The notes under the pieces are model-generated. The model did not search any database and was not told the origin of the DNA. It worked only from the letters and a program-made list of their open reading frames with translations. A stretch of 64,000 nucleotides of DNA. Origin: Promethearchaeia archaeon. GTDB lineage: Archaea; Asgardarchaeota; Lokiarchaeia; Sigyniarchaeales; SOKP01. Below are positions 27,094-36,022 of the stretch, one piece after another. Where the stretch lies: the NCBI GenBank assembly GCA_029856045.1, contig JAHQWG010000025.1, positions 62,001 to 126,000 of the forward strand. The letters are read 5' to 3'. Position 1 is the stretch's first letter, and every line of letters starts with the position of its first letter. The translations under genes were made by a program, and so were the position numbers.

Positions 27094-28296
27094 ATGAAGG
27101 GCATTAATTATCGATTCTATCCATTATGGTACTTGGCATTTTTAAGAGTCGCTATTGGAATGATGATTGGATTGGCTACACCCTTATATTTTATTGAAGA
27201 AGGGCTAAATCCTGAGATTCTAGGCTTTCTTATCTCTGCAACCGCTTTAGCTTATTTGTTTTCACCTTTCCTTTTAAGAAATGTGCCAAAGAAAATAGGA
27301 ATAAAAAAAAGCCTTATAATTTCAATGGCTGGAACTCTAATTGTACAAATAGGATTTCAAATTTCTTTGGATCCCTTGGTAGCATTCATACTAAGATTTG
27401 CGGATGGAGTTTTTTTGGGGTTATTTTGGCCCGTTATTCAGGGTTCGATTTCTATTATTTCGACTTATGAGGGTTTACGGGAAAATAATGAGTTAAAAGA
27501 TAAAGTTATGAATCTTTATTCTATTTATTGGAATGTAGGAGGTGTTTTCAGCTATGCATTAGGCACAATTGTTTTGTTTTTTATTGAAAATGTCCTTTTA
27601 ATGTTTGATATTACCTTAATTTACGCAATAATAGGCGTTATTTTAGTTTTTGTTTTTGAAGAACCTAAATCTAATTTATCTAAAGAAAACTTTTCACTAG
27701 AACAAGAAAGATTAAAACCTAATTCTCAAAGAGAACATGTGAAATTTCCAATTTTTATTCCACTTTTTTTAATGGGAATTTATGCGCTATTACTTAGTTC
27801 AGTTGGATTGATTTATCCAGCAAAATCTGAATTTTTAGATTATGCAGTTTTTACAAATTACTTGTTCTTTTTCATCCGGCTCAGTGTGCAAGCTTTTTTA
27901 ATTTCACAAACAATGCATTTATCAATTAATTCTTTTAAGAAGATAATGCCGTACCTCATAATAACTCTGAGCCTTTGTTTATTAATATGGGGGTTAACCG
28001 AAAATCTCATTATTTTAGCAATTTTATTTGCCATTTTTGGGGTTTGTATTTCATTTTTCTACAGTTTTTCCTTCAAATTAGTAATTTTTCGCAATATTGC
28101 AGAAGATACAACAAAATATAGCATGTATTTTGAAACTGCGGCAGGTATTTGCTTCTTTATAGGACCGATATTAAGTGGTTTTTTAATTGCAATCGATTTT
28201 AACTTAGCATTTTTTATTATGTCGTTTATCTCACTTCTTAGTCTCATTATTTATCTTTCATTGAAAAATAAAATTAAAAGTGAAGAGGTTAAATAA
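27094..28296 (+). CDS. MFS-type transporter
   Basis: A membrane protein of 400 residues with about 12 hydrophobic segments in two halves separated by a charged loop near residues 190-220. The N-terminal half has the MFS-like run GLATPLYFIEEGLNPEILGF and the loop RNVPKKIGIKKSL, corresponding to motif A. The substrate cannot be predicted. Its position beside the catabolic island suggests uptake or export of a related metabolite (inference). It is divergent from the PLP enzyme operon. Confidence 0.7.
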   Translation: MKGINYRFYPLWYLAFLRVAIGMMIGLATPLYFIEEGLNPEILGFLISATALAYLFSPFLLRNVPKKIGIKKSLIISMAGTLIVQIGFQISLDPLVAFILRFADGVFLGLFWPVIQGSISIISTYEGLRENNELKDKVMNLYSIYWNVGGVFSYALGTIVLFFIENVLLMFDITLIYAIIGVILVFVFEEPKSNLSKENFSLEQERLKPNSQREHVKFPIFIPLFLMGIYALLLSSVGLIYPAKSEFLDYAVFTNYLFFFIRLSVQAFLISQTMHLSINSFKKIMPYLIITLSLCLLIWGLTENLIILAILFAIFGVCISFFYSFSFKLVIFRNIAEDTTKYSMYFETAAGICFFIGPILSGFLIAIDFNLAFFIMSFISLLSLIIYLSLKNKIKSEEVK

Positions 28297-28455
28297 ACAG
28301 ATAAACAGTAAACCTAAGAAAAAGTGAAGATTAGAAATAATTTTAATTTTTAATTAGTTTTAATGAGAATTTAAAAGTAAAAGGTTTAAATATTCTTATA
28401 TTCATTTGTTAATTTATAAAAAGAATTTTAATAAAAAATAATAAAGTTGTAAATA

Positions 28456-28971
28456 ATGGGCGCTGGAAAAGGTTTAAGTATTTTAGCTGGAATTTTAATC
28501 ATAGTCGCTACTTTTGTATTATCTTGGTTTACAGTTGCTGGTCCCGAATATGCTTATGGTATTGGATTAGTAAAGAACATAATGGGAATGTTTACAGATG
28601 CTGCAACATTAGCAACTTCATGGGGGGTTGAAACATTTGTAATTTACATTGTAGCTGTTGTGTATATTTTATTCTTAATTTCTGGAATTTTAGTGCTAAT
28701 CGGGGCAAAAGTTCGCGTACTGGCAATAATAGGGGCAATTGTTCCTATATTTTTATGTTATGCGATCATAGCGGGCGCTTTAAATATTCCACCAGATTTT
28801 TATCCTTATATTTCAGTATTTCTAGACTCTGAACCTCTAGTAGCAGGAATTATTCCTTTCGATTTACCTTTAGCTCCTGCCAATGCATCGGCAACAGTAT
28901 CTCTCGGAACTTATATACTTCTTGCGGGCGGTGTTTTAGGTCTTATTGGTGGAATTATGGGTCGAGATTAA
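28456..28971 (+). CDS. Four-helix membrane protein, function unknown
   Basis: A protein of 171 residues with four hydrophobic segments: about residues 8-28 (LSILAGILIIVATFVLSWF), 60-83, 88-108 and 150-168. A long extracellular-type loop (residues 108-148) is rich in Pro and acidic residues. I do not recognise the family. A TTTAAATA element about 67 bases upstream is a plausible promoter. It stands alone between two MFS genes. Confidence 0.5.
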   Translation: MGAGKGLSILAGILIIVATFVLSWFTVAGPEYAYGIGLVKNIMGMFTDAATLATSWGVETFVIYIVAVVYILFLISGILVLIGAKVRVLAIIGAIVPIFLCYAIIAGALNIPPDFYPYISVFLDSEPLVAGIIPFDLPLAPANASATVSLGTYILLAGGVLGLIGGIMGRD

Positions 28972-28972
28972 A

Positions 28973-29016
28973 AATTTAAAATTTATTTTTTTCATTTTTA
29001 CTTTTTGATAACATTC
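28973..29016 (+). terminator. T-rich transcription end after the four-helix membrane protein
   Basis: Several T tracts (ATTTTTTTC, TTTTTAC, CTTTTTG) follow the stop at 28971 within about 40 bases. Archaeal RNA polymerase terminates on such U-tracts without a hairpin. The convergent MFS gene ends just beyond. Confidence 0.4.
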
Positions 29017-29031
29017 TCTTTAGGTTAGGGT

Positions 29032-30315
29032 TTAATTGTGATGTTTATGCTTAATTTGATTCATATAGATTTTTAAAAATATAAAAATTATCAATCCAAT
29101 TGAGCAAATGAAAACCCCTGCAAAAAATGATGCTTGATAGGCAAAAACTTCTTCTCTGCCTTCACTGATCAAAAAATCAATTAGGGGTCCGGAGATAATG
29201 GTGCAAGCTAATCCCCAAGAAAGGAAAAACGTAGTGTTATATATTGCAAATAATTTAGCTCGCTTTTTTGGGGGCATTAAAGCTGAGGCAATGGTATATG
29301 ATGATGCCATAATTAAAACATCTGCAGTTCCAATTAAAAAACTTCCTGCAAATATCAACGGCAAATTCATGGAAACAGCCGTAATTATAATTGCAAGTAT
29401 GCCAATAGATGTTCCGAGGATTAAAGCAACCGCATGTCCTAATTTTTTGCTTAATAATCCTGCAAAAAATCCAATCATTATATTTGCGATTGAGCGAGTA
29501 TTTGCTATAAAACTTAGCAGAATACTATCTACTGCTAAACCAGATTCCAAAGTTAAAAATTGCGAATAAGTCGTTGCGATAGAATTCCTACCGAAATTGA
29601 TAAATATCAAGGCAATGATAAAAACTATAAAAATAGTTGTGTTGTTTTCATTATTCTTATCATTATTATTGGAGGCAATCTCCAATTTTTCTATTGGATT
29701 AATTCCACCCTCCGGAGTGAATAACATGGGAATAGTAGATATAAACATTACAAAAGATGCAACAAAAAATAACGGTCCATTCCGAAATCCTAAACCATTG
29801 TCATATAATAATCCACCGATTGAGATTCCAATTACACGCCCAACTCCTCCAAGACTAGTTAAGTTACCCATTATTCTACTTCTATCTTTAAACGGGTAGA
29901 GATCGGATAATAAAGCACTCCAACCAATATTGGACATGCTCCAAAAGATTTCTACACAAGCAAGTCCAATAATAATTACATACCCTGCAATAAATAAATC
30001 GGCTATCGATGAATGGATAAACCAAACAGAAATAGTTCCTATGCCGGCTAAAACTTCACCCATTATAATTAATGTTCTACGTCGCTGAAATTTATCAGAT
30101 ACTGGTCCCCAAACAAGGTTCTGAAAGATTACACTCATTATCATGGGAATTGTGGCGTATAAAGTTGTTTCCGTTACTGATAATTTCAGAAAATTTCTTA
30201 GATAAATTGACAAAAAAGTGTAAAATAGCCCTCGTCTAAACATTGCAAGCATTTGAAAAGAAGTTAAACCAATAAAGGTGCGTGATAATGATATTTTATG
30301 TTTTTTAATTTCCAT
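29032..30315 (-). CDS. MFS transporter
   Basis: A membrane protein of 427 residues with 12 predicted hydrophobic segments. MFS motif A is recognisable as VWGPVSDKFQRRRTLI between the second and third helices, and the second half repeats it weakly as FAGLLSKKLGHAVAL. The central loop (residues 200-225) is Asn/Glu-rich. The C-terminus is His/Lys-rich (NQIKHKHHN). The substrate is unknown. It differs clearly from the MFS-like protein encoded at 27094, so the two are not a recent duplication. Confidence 0.8.
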   Translation of the reverse strand: MEIKKHKISLSRTFIGLTSFQMLAMFRRGLFYTFLSIYLRNFLKLSVTETTLYATIPMIMSVIFQNLVWGPVSDKFQRRRTLIIMGEVLAGIGTISVWFIHSSIADLFIAGYVIIIGLACVEIFWSMSNIGWSALLSDLYPFKDRSRIMGNLTSLGGVGRVIGISIGGLLYDNGLGFRNGPLFFVASFVMFISTIPMLFTPEGGINPIEKLEIASNNNDKNNENNTTIFIVFIIALIFINFGRNSIATTYSQFLTLESGLAVDSILLSFIANTRSIANIMIGFFAGLLSKKLGHAVALILGTSIGILAIIITAVSMNLPLIFAGSFLIGTADVLIMASSYTIASALMPPKKRAKLFAIYNTTFFLSWGLACTIISGPLIDFLISEGREEVFAYQASFFAGVFICSIGLIIFIFLKIYMNQIKHKHHN

Positions 30316-30460
30316 TTTTTGTTATATTAGTTAGTGTAGTGTTGTATTTTTACTATAGTATTTTAATATTTTGGAATTTTATTTAACTTTCTCCATATAA
30401 AAAATAAAATTAAATATAATTAGAGAGTGATATTAAATAAAAATAAAAAAGTTGGAAAAT

Positions 30461-30931
30461 ATGGCAGAAAATCGAATTGAAATAAGTTCTTATGAACTTA
30501 TTGATAAATTTTTCACAAGAGCTTCATTATTGGTATCAATGAGTAAGGATGGAAAGCCTAATGTCATGTCAGTTCTATGGAGATCTATAGGTGAATTGTG
30601 GATGTATCCAGTAATTACCGTAGCAGTTTCACCTTCCCGCTATAGTTATGAACTCTTAACAAAAGGGATAAGAGAGTTTACATTAAACATTCCTTCAGAT
30701 AAGATAAGCTCTGCTATTGATATTTGTGGTAACTATTCGGGGAGAAATACTGATAAATTTAAACAAGCGAACTTAACCATAATTCCGGGAAAACGAGTTA
30801 AAGTTCCTACAATAAAGGATTGCATACTGAGTTATGAATGTAAAATAATTCACGAGACAGATTCAGGGAATATTGAGCCACATCATTTATTTTTTGGTGA
30901 AATTCTTGCTGTTTATGCTCTAAAGGAATAG
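30461..30931 (+). CDS. Flavin reductase-like (FMN-binding split barrel) protein
   Basis: A protein of 156 residues of the same broad family as the one encoded at 5957. Family features are FTRASLLVSMSKDGKPNVMSVLWRS-type N-terminal strands, then AVSPSRYSYELL and FTLNIPSD, the region that contacts FMN. It is shorter at the C-terminus than the 189-residue relative. ATG 30461 is chosen over TTG 30452. It lies before the enoyl-CoA hydratase and 3-hydroxyacyl-CoA dehydrogenase genes, again linking this flavoprotein type with acyl-CoA genes in the window. Confidence 0.7.
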   Translation: MAENRIEISSYELIDKFFTRASLLVSMSKDGKPNVMSVLWRSIGELWMYPVITVAVSPSRYSYELLTKGIREFTLNIPSDKISSAIDICGNYSGRNTDKFKQANLTIIPGKRVKVPTIKDCILSYECKIIHETDSGNIEPHHLFFGEILAVYALKE

Positions 30932-31113
30932 ATTTAAAGTATATTTTTTTTTTCAGAAATTCGAAATTATTCTTATATTAGTAATTTTCATTTACATTTT
31001 TCGAAAATTGAGTTATCAATTTAAAAAAGCTTTTTATTTTTTTTCTCAAATTATTAACTGTATTCAAAAATGAATTAAAATCTCAATAAATACAAAAAAA
31101 ATGTGTGATAAAT

Positions 31114-31941
31114 ATGGCAGAAGAAAAGAAATATGAGCATATTGTTATAGAAAGAGTAGCTGATGGAAACTATGCAGTTATTAGTTTGAATCGCCCAGAT
31201 AAGTTAAATGCACTCACTGCTCAAACATGTCGAGAAGTTGCCGATGCATTAGAAAGTATGGAAATGGACCCAGATGTCCGATGTGTTGTCCTTAGAGGGA
31301 CAAAAAATGTTACTAAAAAACCTGCATTCTCTTCAGGTGCTGATTTATCAGCAGGATTTGGACCCGGATTAAACCCAAAAATTCCAATGCATATGGATTA
31401 TTCGATGTTTGATCGTCATAGAAGTTATTTACGAATCGAAGCTTTTCCAAAACCATTAATAGCTGCAGTAGATGGTTACGCTTTTGGTGGTGGTTGCGAG
31501 CTTACATTAGTCTGTGATCTTGTAATTGCCAGTAAAAGAAGCTTTTTTGGATTCCCAGAAATTGTAAGAGGGATTTTTCCGGCAAATGGAGGCACTCAAA
31601 GAATGGCTAGACATATAGGACTCGCTAGAGCCAAGTGGATGATCTATACTGGTGAAAGAGTATCAGCTGAAGATATGTATGATTGGGGATATGTTTCTAA
31701 AGTTGTAGATGATGAAAAATTTGAAGTGGAAGTTCACAATTTGGCTTCAAAAATCGGAAAAGGGGCCACTACATCTTATTATTGTATAAAGAAAGCTATG
31801 AACTATGGAACTCAGGCACCTCATTATATTGGAATCAATTTTGAGCAATTAGGATTCGCCGTGAATTCTCAAGCAAGTGATGTAGTAGAAGGAGTTAATG
31901 CCTTTTTAAGGAGAAAAGAGCCTAACTTTAAAGGTATATAA
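31114..31941 (+). CDS. Enoyl-CoA hydratase/isomerase (crotonase family)
   Basis: A protein of 275 residues from ATG 31114; the GTG at 31105 is better read as part of the GTGTGAT ribosome-binding context. Crotonase features are ISLNRPDKLNALT, the oxyanion-hole motif FSSGADLSAG, PLIAAVDGYAFGGGCEL and the catalytic region FPEIVRGIFPANGGTQRM, which keeps the first glutamate (PEI) while the second catalytic position lies in the PANGGT loop. The enzyme hydrates 2-enoyl-CoA to (S)-3-hydroxyacyl-CoA, the substrate of the three dehydrogenases that follow. Beta-oxidation or the reverse direction is possible. Confidence 0.8.
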   Translation: MAEEKKYEHIVIERVADGNYAVISLNRPDKLNALTAQTCREVADALESMEMDPDVRCVVLRGTKNVTKKPAFSSGADLSAGFGPGLNPKIPMHMDYSMFDRHRSYLRIEAFPKPLIAAVDGYAFGGGCELTLVCDLVIASKRSFFGFPEIVRGIFPANGGTQRMARHIGLARAKWMIYTGERVSAEDMYDWGYVSKVVDDEKFEVEVHNLASKIGKGATTSYYCIKKAMNYGTQAPHYIGINFEQLGFAVNSQASDVVEGVNAFLRRKEPNFKGI

Positions 31942-31977
31942 GAAAATGAATAGTTCTATAAAGTAAATTTGATTTAT

Positions 31978-32028
31978 AATATTTTTTTCCTTTTTTTTCA
32001 TTTCATCTTAATTTTTATTTTTTTCTTA
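31978..32028 (+). terminator. T-rich transcription end after the enoyl-CoA hydratase gene
   Basis: A run of T tracts (ATTTTTTTCC, TTTTTTTTC, TTTTTATTTTTTTC) starts about 37 bases after the stop at 31941. Nothing else was seen in the 284-base gap up to 32226 except the promoter elements of the next gene. Confidence 0.45.
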
Positions 32029-32156
32029 AAGAGATTTAAAACGCTATTTCTTGTTAAACAGTAATTAAATTTAAGATTTTAAAAATTTCATTTTCAATTT
32101 CATTATATTTTTTGATCTTTTTAGAAATAAAATGTTAAAGATTAAAAAAAAAATAA

Positions 32157-32170
32157 GATATATTTATATG
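32157..32170 (+). promoter_or_regulatory. TATA element for the first 3-hydroxyacyl-CoA dehydrogenase gene
   Basis: GATATATTTATATG lies about 56-69 bases before ATG 32226. It would give a transcript with a leader of roughly 30 bases. Confidence 0.4.
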
Positions 32171-32225
32171 TCTTAAAAATAAAAAAAACTATTTTATATT
32201 CAAAAAAAAGGTTGAAATATAGAAA

Positions 32226-33401
32226 ATGGTCGATGTAAAAAATATAGTTGTAGTAGGCAGCGGTCTTATGGGCAATGGAATTGCACAAGTAAGTATAATG
32301 GCTGGCTATAATGTAACTTTAGTTGATATTAAAGATGAGTTTCTTGATAAAGCTTTTGCGAATATTGAAAAAGGTATAAAAAAATCTGAGTCTAAGGGAC
32401 AATTGGGAGAAGGGGTAACTGCTGATAGTCTTATGGCGAAATTAAAAAGAACTTTAGATTTAGCATCTGCTGTAAAGGATGCAGACTATACAATCGAAGC
32501 AGTTGTTGAAAATATGAAAGTTAAAAAAGAAGTTTTTAAAACAATAGCAGAAAATTCTCCTGCACACTGTATAATGGCAACAAACACTTCTACAATGAGT
32601 ATTACTGAGATTGCGAAAGATTGTGGAAGACCTGAAAATGTCATCGGTATGCATTTTTTTAATCCCGTTCCTTTGATGCGATGTATTGAAGTAATTGCTG
32701 GAGAGAAAAGCTCTGAAGAAGCTATGGAGACAGGAATGGCTGTTTCAAATTCATTACCTTGTTTAAGGGGGAATAGATATGTTGCTAAAGTTTTAAAAGA
32801 CAGGCCTGGATTTATCGTAAATAGAATGAACGCCCCTGGTCAAATATATTTAAGCTGGGTTTTTGATCAAGCCAAAGAGAAACAAATATCATGGAACCAA
32901 ATAGATGCTGATGGTGGGCATGCAATGCCGATGGGTCCATGCGAATTATGTGATTATGTTGGATTGGATACTATGCATCATGTAATGGAATATTATGCAG
33001 AAACACTTTCACCCAATTTTAAACCAGGAAAAGTTATCTCAGAACTAGTTGAGTCAGGAAATCTAGGTGCTAAAACTGGTAAAGGCTTTTATGATTGGTC
33101 TGGAGGAAGACCAAAAATTGACAAATCGCAAAAAGCAGGATTATTTGACCTTCAAACTATGATGGCTATTATGTTAAACGAAGGTTGTAGGATTTTAGAG
33201 GAAGGTGTAGCTTCTGGATTTAAAATCATTGATGAAGCAAACATGGCAGGTATGAATACACCTGGACCTTTTGGTGCTGGTAAAAAGAATTTCGAAGCAT
33301 GGTCAAAATTATTGGATGAAATAGCAGACAAGACGGGAAAGGAATATTTAAGGCCTTGTGAACTTATGAAGTCAGGTGGCTTCGTGAAAATGCGAAAATA
33401 A
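32226..33401 (+). CDS. 3-hydroxyacyl-CoA dehydrogenase, paralogue 1
   Basis: A protein of 391 residues. The NAD-binding domain starts IVVVGSGLMGNGIAQ. Ser/Thr contacts are in TNTSTMSITEI. The catalytic histidine is His143 in GMHFFNPVPLM, its glutamate partner lies in CIEVIAGEKSS, and PGFIVNR supplies the conserved Asn. About 200 residues follow, equivalent to two C-terminal 3HCDH units, the second beginning near FDLQTMMAIMLNEGCRILEEG. It oxidises (S)-3-hydroxyacyl-CoA with NAD+, or reduces acetoacetyl-CoA. It is the only one of the three adjacent paralogues with the canonical HFFNP motif. Confidence 0.9.
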   Translation: MVDVKNIVVVGSGLMGNGIAQVSIMAGYNVTLVDIKDEFLDKAFANIEKGIKKSESKGQLGEGVTADSLMAKLKRTLDLASAVKDADYTIEAVVENMKVKKEVFKTIAENSPAHCIMATNTSTMSITEIAKDCGRPENVIGMHFFNPVPLMRCIEVIAGEKSSEEAMETGMAVSNSLPCLRGNRYVAKVLKDRPGFIVNRMNAPGQIYLSWVFDQAKEKQISWNQIDADGGHAMPMGPCELCDYVGLDTMHHVMEYYAETLSPNFKPGKVISELVESGNLGAKTGKGFYDWSGGRPKIDKSQKAGLFDLQTMMAIMLNEGCRILEEGVASGFKIIDEANMAGMNTPGPFGAGKKNFEAWSKLLDEIADKTGKEYLRPCELMKSGGFVKMRK

Positions 33402-33495
33402 ATTATTAAAAAAATATTAAAATTTTTATTCACTTCTTTTTTTTCTAATTAAACATTATTCTTATTAAATAAATATTGGAAATTGTATACAAATT

Positions 33496-34686
33496 ATGGT
33501 CGATATTAGCAATATTAAGACATTTGTAATAATTGGCGTTGGTACTATGGGTCGAGAAATTGCACAAGTAGCCCTCATGGCTGGCTTTGATAATGTTATA
33601 TTGAACGATATTGAAGAGGATGTAATGAATAGAGCTGAAGTATATATTATCAATGGACTTAAGAGGCTTGAAGCAAAAAATAAATTAGGTGAAGGAGTTA
33701 GTACCGAAATGATCATGGCAAAATTAGTAAAAGAAGCGGATTTAGTAAAGGCAGTGTCAAATGCAGATTTCGTAGTTGAAGCAGTTCCTGAAATTATGAA
33801 GATAAAACAAGAAGTATTTGAGAAATTGGGTAAATTTGCACCCGAGCACGCAATTTTAGCATCAAATTCATCAACAATGAGCATAACAAAAATAGCTGAA
33901 CAGTCAGGGAGACCTGAAAAGGTAATAGGTATGCACTTTTTTATTCCTATCGTGGTTCTTAGGCTAATTGAATTAATTAAAGGAGAAAAAACATCTCAAG
34001 AAACGATGGATATTAGTTATATGGTTGGAATGAAATTGCCAGCCCTTAAGGGTAAAAGATTTATAATTCAAATTGAAAAAGAAAGCCCAGGCTTTATCGT
34101 AAATAGATTAACAATAGGAGGAAATATGTATTTAAATTGTGTTATTGATAATGCATTCGAGAAAGGAATTCCATGGGAAGATGTTGATGCAGACACCGGA
34201 GATTTAACACAATGGGGACCTTTAGTAAAACTCGATTTTCTCGGCTTAGATGTAATATATCATTGTCAAAAATATTTTGAGGAGGCTCTCTCTCCAGATT
34301 TTAACCCGGGAAAAGTCCTTACAAAGTTAGTCAAAGAGGGTAATTTAGGAAGCAAAACTGGAAGGGGTTTTTATGAATGGACAGCAGATGGAAAACCTAA
34401 ATTAAAAAAGGGAAAAAAAGCAGGGCTTTTTGATCTTGAAACTTATATGGCTGTTCAATTAAATGAAGGTTGTAGATTATTAGAAGAAGGAATCGTTTCT
34501 GGTTATAAAATAATTGATGATACAATGCTAGCAGGTATGGATATGCCAGGTCCATTTAGTGCTGGAAAAAGAAATTATAAAAAATGGGCTGAATTGTTAG
34601 AACTATTAGCAAACAAGACAGGAAAAGAATATTTTAGACCTTGTACTCTGATGAAATCGGGTGGTTTTATTAAGATGCGAAAATGA
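33496..34686 (+). CDS. 3-hydroxyacyl-CoA dehydrogenase, paralogue 2 (HFFIP variant)
   Basis: A protein of 396 residues, collinear with paralogue 1 throughout (VDISNIKTFVIIGVGTMGRE at the start, FIKMRK at the end). The catalytic His and Glu remain (GMHFFIPIVVLRLIELIKGEK), as do SNSSTMSI and PGFIVNR, but the asparagine of the family motif HFFNP is isoleucine. The loop after it is also changed, so a different acyl group or substrate is likely. The gap to paralogue 1 is 94 bases with T tracts, so the genes may be separately transcribed as well as co-transcribed. Confidence 0.85.
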   Translation: MVDISNIKTFVIIGVGTMGREIAQVALMAGFDNVILNDIEEDVMNRAEVYIINGLKRLEAKNKLGEGVSTEMIMAKLVKEADLVKAVSNADFVVEAVPEIMKIKQEVFEKLGKFAPEHAILASNSSTMSITKIAEQSGRPEKVIGMHFFIPIVVLRLIELIKGEKTSQETMDISYMVGMKLPALKGKRFIIQIEKESPGFIVNRLTIGGNMYLNCVIDNAFEKGIPWEDVDADTGDLTQWGPLVKLDFLGLDVIYHCQKYFEEALSPDFNPGKVLTKLVKEGNLGSKTGRGFYEWTADGKPKLKKGKKAGLFDLETYMAVQLNEGCRLLEEGIVSGYKIIDDTMLAGMDMPGPFSAGKRNYKKWAELLELLANKTGKEYFRPCTLMKSGGFIKMRK

Positions 34687-34771
34687 AAAGATTAAATAAT
34701 TGCAAAAACATAATCAATTTTATTTGAATAGTTTAATTTAACGATTTTTAATAAAGAAAAGATCTTTAGCT

Positions 34772-34779
34772 AGAGGGGA
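34772..34779 (+). promoter_or_regulatory. Shine-Dalgarno-like element placing the start of paralogue 3 at AUA
   Basis: AGAGGGGA resembles GGAGGTGA at six of eight positions. Six bases separate it from ATA 34786, the same spacing as between the full elements and ATG of the acetone carboxylase alpha and gamma genes. Confidence 0.5.
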
Positions 34780-34785
34780 CAAAAG

Positions 34786-35973
34786 ATAGTAGATATTAGC
34801 AATATTAAAAATATTGTTGTGGTTGGAGCTGGTATTATGGGTCTCGGTATCACTCAATCTGCATTATGGGGTGGTTTTGAGAAGGTTGTCTTGAATGATA
34901 TCAAAAAGGAATTTATTGATAACGGAATTAAAAAGATTGAAGAGGGGTTGAGAAAATCCGAATCTAAAGGAAAATTAGGGGAAGGGATTACTACTGATGC
35001 ACTTATGCCAAATCTGATTAAAGAAGTGGATCTCGTAAAAGCTATTGCAGACGCTGATTTTATATTTGAAGTAGTTACTGAGGATTTGAAAATTAAACAA
35101 GAAGTATATAAAAAATTAGGAGAAAATTCTCCTGAACATACTATTTTCGCATCAAATACCTCAACTATAAAAATTACAGAATTGGGAGAAGCTTCAAATC
35201 GCCCTGAACAAGTAATAGGGATGCACTTTTTCCTACCTCCATATCGTCAAAGAGGGATAGAAATAATGAAAGGTGAAAAAACTTCTGATGAAACTATGGA
35301 AATTGGTGTGGCTGTTGGCCAAAAATTACCATGTCTTGATGGGAAAAGAGTGATTGCTCAACTTGAAAAAGAAAGTCCAGGATTTATTGTAAATAGGCTA
35401 CTTTTATCCGCCCAAATTTATTTTAATTGGATTCTTGATCAAACAGAAGAAAATAAGATTTCATTGGAACAAATTGATGCAGATGCAGGTAATTTAGTGT
35501 TAATTGGTCCATGTGAATTATCTGATTATCTAGGATTAGACACTTTTTATAATAGTATGAAATCATTTGAAACAATACTTTCTCCAGATTTTGCTCCTGG
35601 AGAAGTTCTCACAAAATTGGTCTCAGAGGGACATTTTGGTAAAAAAACCGGGAAAGGCTTCTATGATTGGATTGAAGGAAAACCCAAAATAGATAAATCA
35701 AAAAAGGCAGGATTTTTTAATCCAGAAGTGATGATGGCTATTCAATTAAATGAGGGGTGTAGGCTTTTAGAAGAGGGAGTCGTTAAGGGATACAAGATTA
35801 TTGATGATATTATGTTAAGTGGTACTGGCATGCCTGGTCCATTCGGCGCTGGTAAAAGAAATTATGAAAAATGGTCTAATATGTTAAATAAATTAGCAAC
35901 CCAGATTGGAAAAGAATATCTTAGACCTTGTAAATTATTAAAATCTGGAAATTTCATTGAAATGAGAAAATGA
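34786..35973 (+). CDS. 3-hydroxyacyl-CoA dehydrogenase, paralogue 3 (HFFLP variant, apparent AUA start)
   Basis: A protein of 395 residues collinear with its two neighbours. The codon aligned with the ATG of the paralogues is ATA at 34786, giving (I/M)VDISNIKNIVVVGAGIMGLG. The in-frame stop at 34771 leaves no other upstream start, and the first standard codon (GTG 34819) would delete the first beta strand of the NAD fold. The catalytic His and Glu are kept (GMHFFLPPYRQRGIEIMKGEK), and so is PGFIVNR, but HFFNP reads HFFLP and the next loop is unlike both paralogues. The frame is otherwise intact over its whole length, so it looks functional. Either AUA initiation or a recent start-codon mutation explains it. 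Confidence 0.75.
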   Translation: MVDISNIKNIVVVGAGIMGLGITQSALWGGFEKVVLNDIKKEFIDNGIKKIEEGLRKSESKGKLGEGITTDALMPNLIKEVDLVKAIADADFIFEVVTEDLKIKQEVYKKLGENSPEHTIFASNTSTIKITELGEASNRPEQVIGMHFFLPPYRQRGIEIMKGEKTSDETMEIGVAVGQKLPCLDGKRVIAQLEKESPGFIVNRLLLSAQIYFNWILDQTEENKISLEQIDADAGNLVLIGPCELSDYLGLDTFYNSMKSFETILSPDFAPGEVLTKLVSEGHFGKKTGKGFYDWIEGKPKIDKSKKAGFFNPEVMMAIQLNEGCRLLEEGVVKGYKIIDDIMLSGTGMPGPFGAGKRNYEKWSNMLNKLATQIGKEYLRPCKLLKSGNFIEMRK

Positions 35974-36022
35974 GTAGCTAGAGAATCCAAATTATTTAGA
36001 GAGAAATTTCTAATGGAATTTA

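Noticed and set aside
31942..32225. Possible small gene in the 284-base gap before the first 3-hydroxyacyl-CoA dehydrogenase
   Set aside because: Only T tracts and a TATA element are present; no coding-like frame.
33465..33884. Minus-strand ORF of 139 codons opposite the second 3-hydroxyacyl-CoA dehydrogenase
   Set aside because: Antisense to conserved dehydrogenase sequence, low-complexity Ser/Ile composition.
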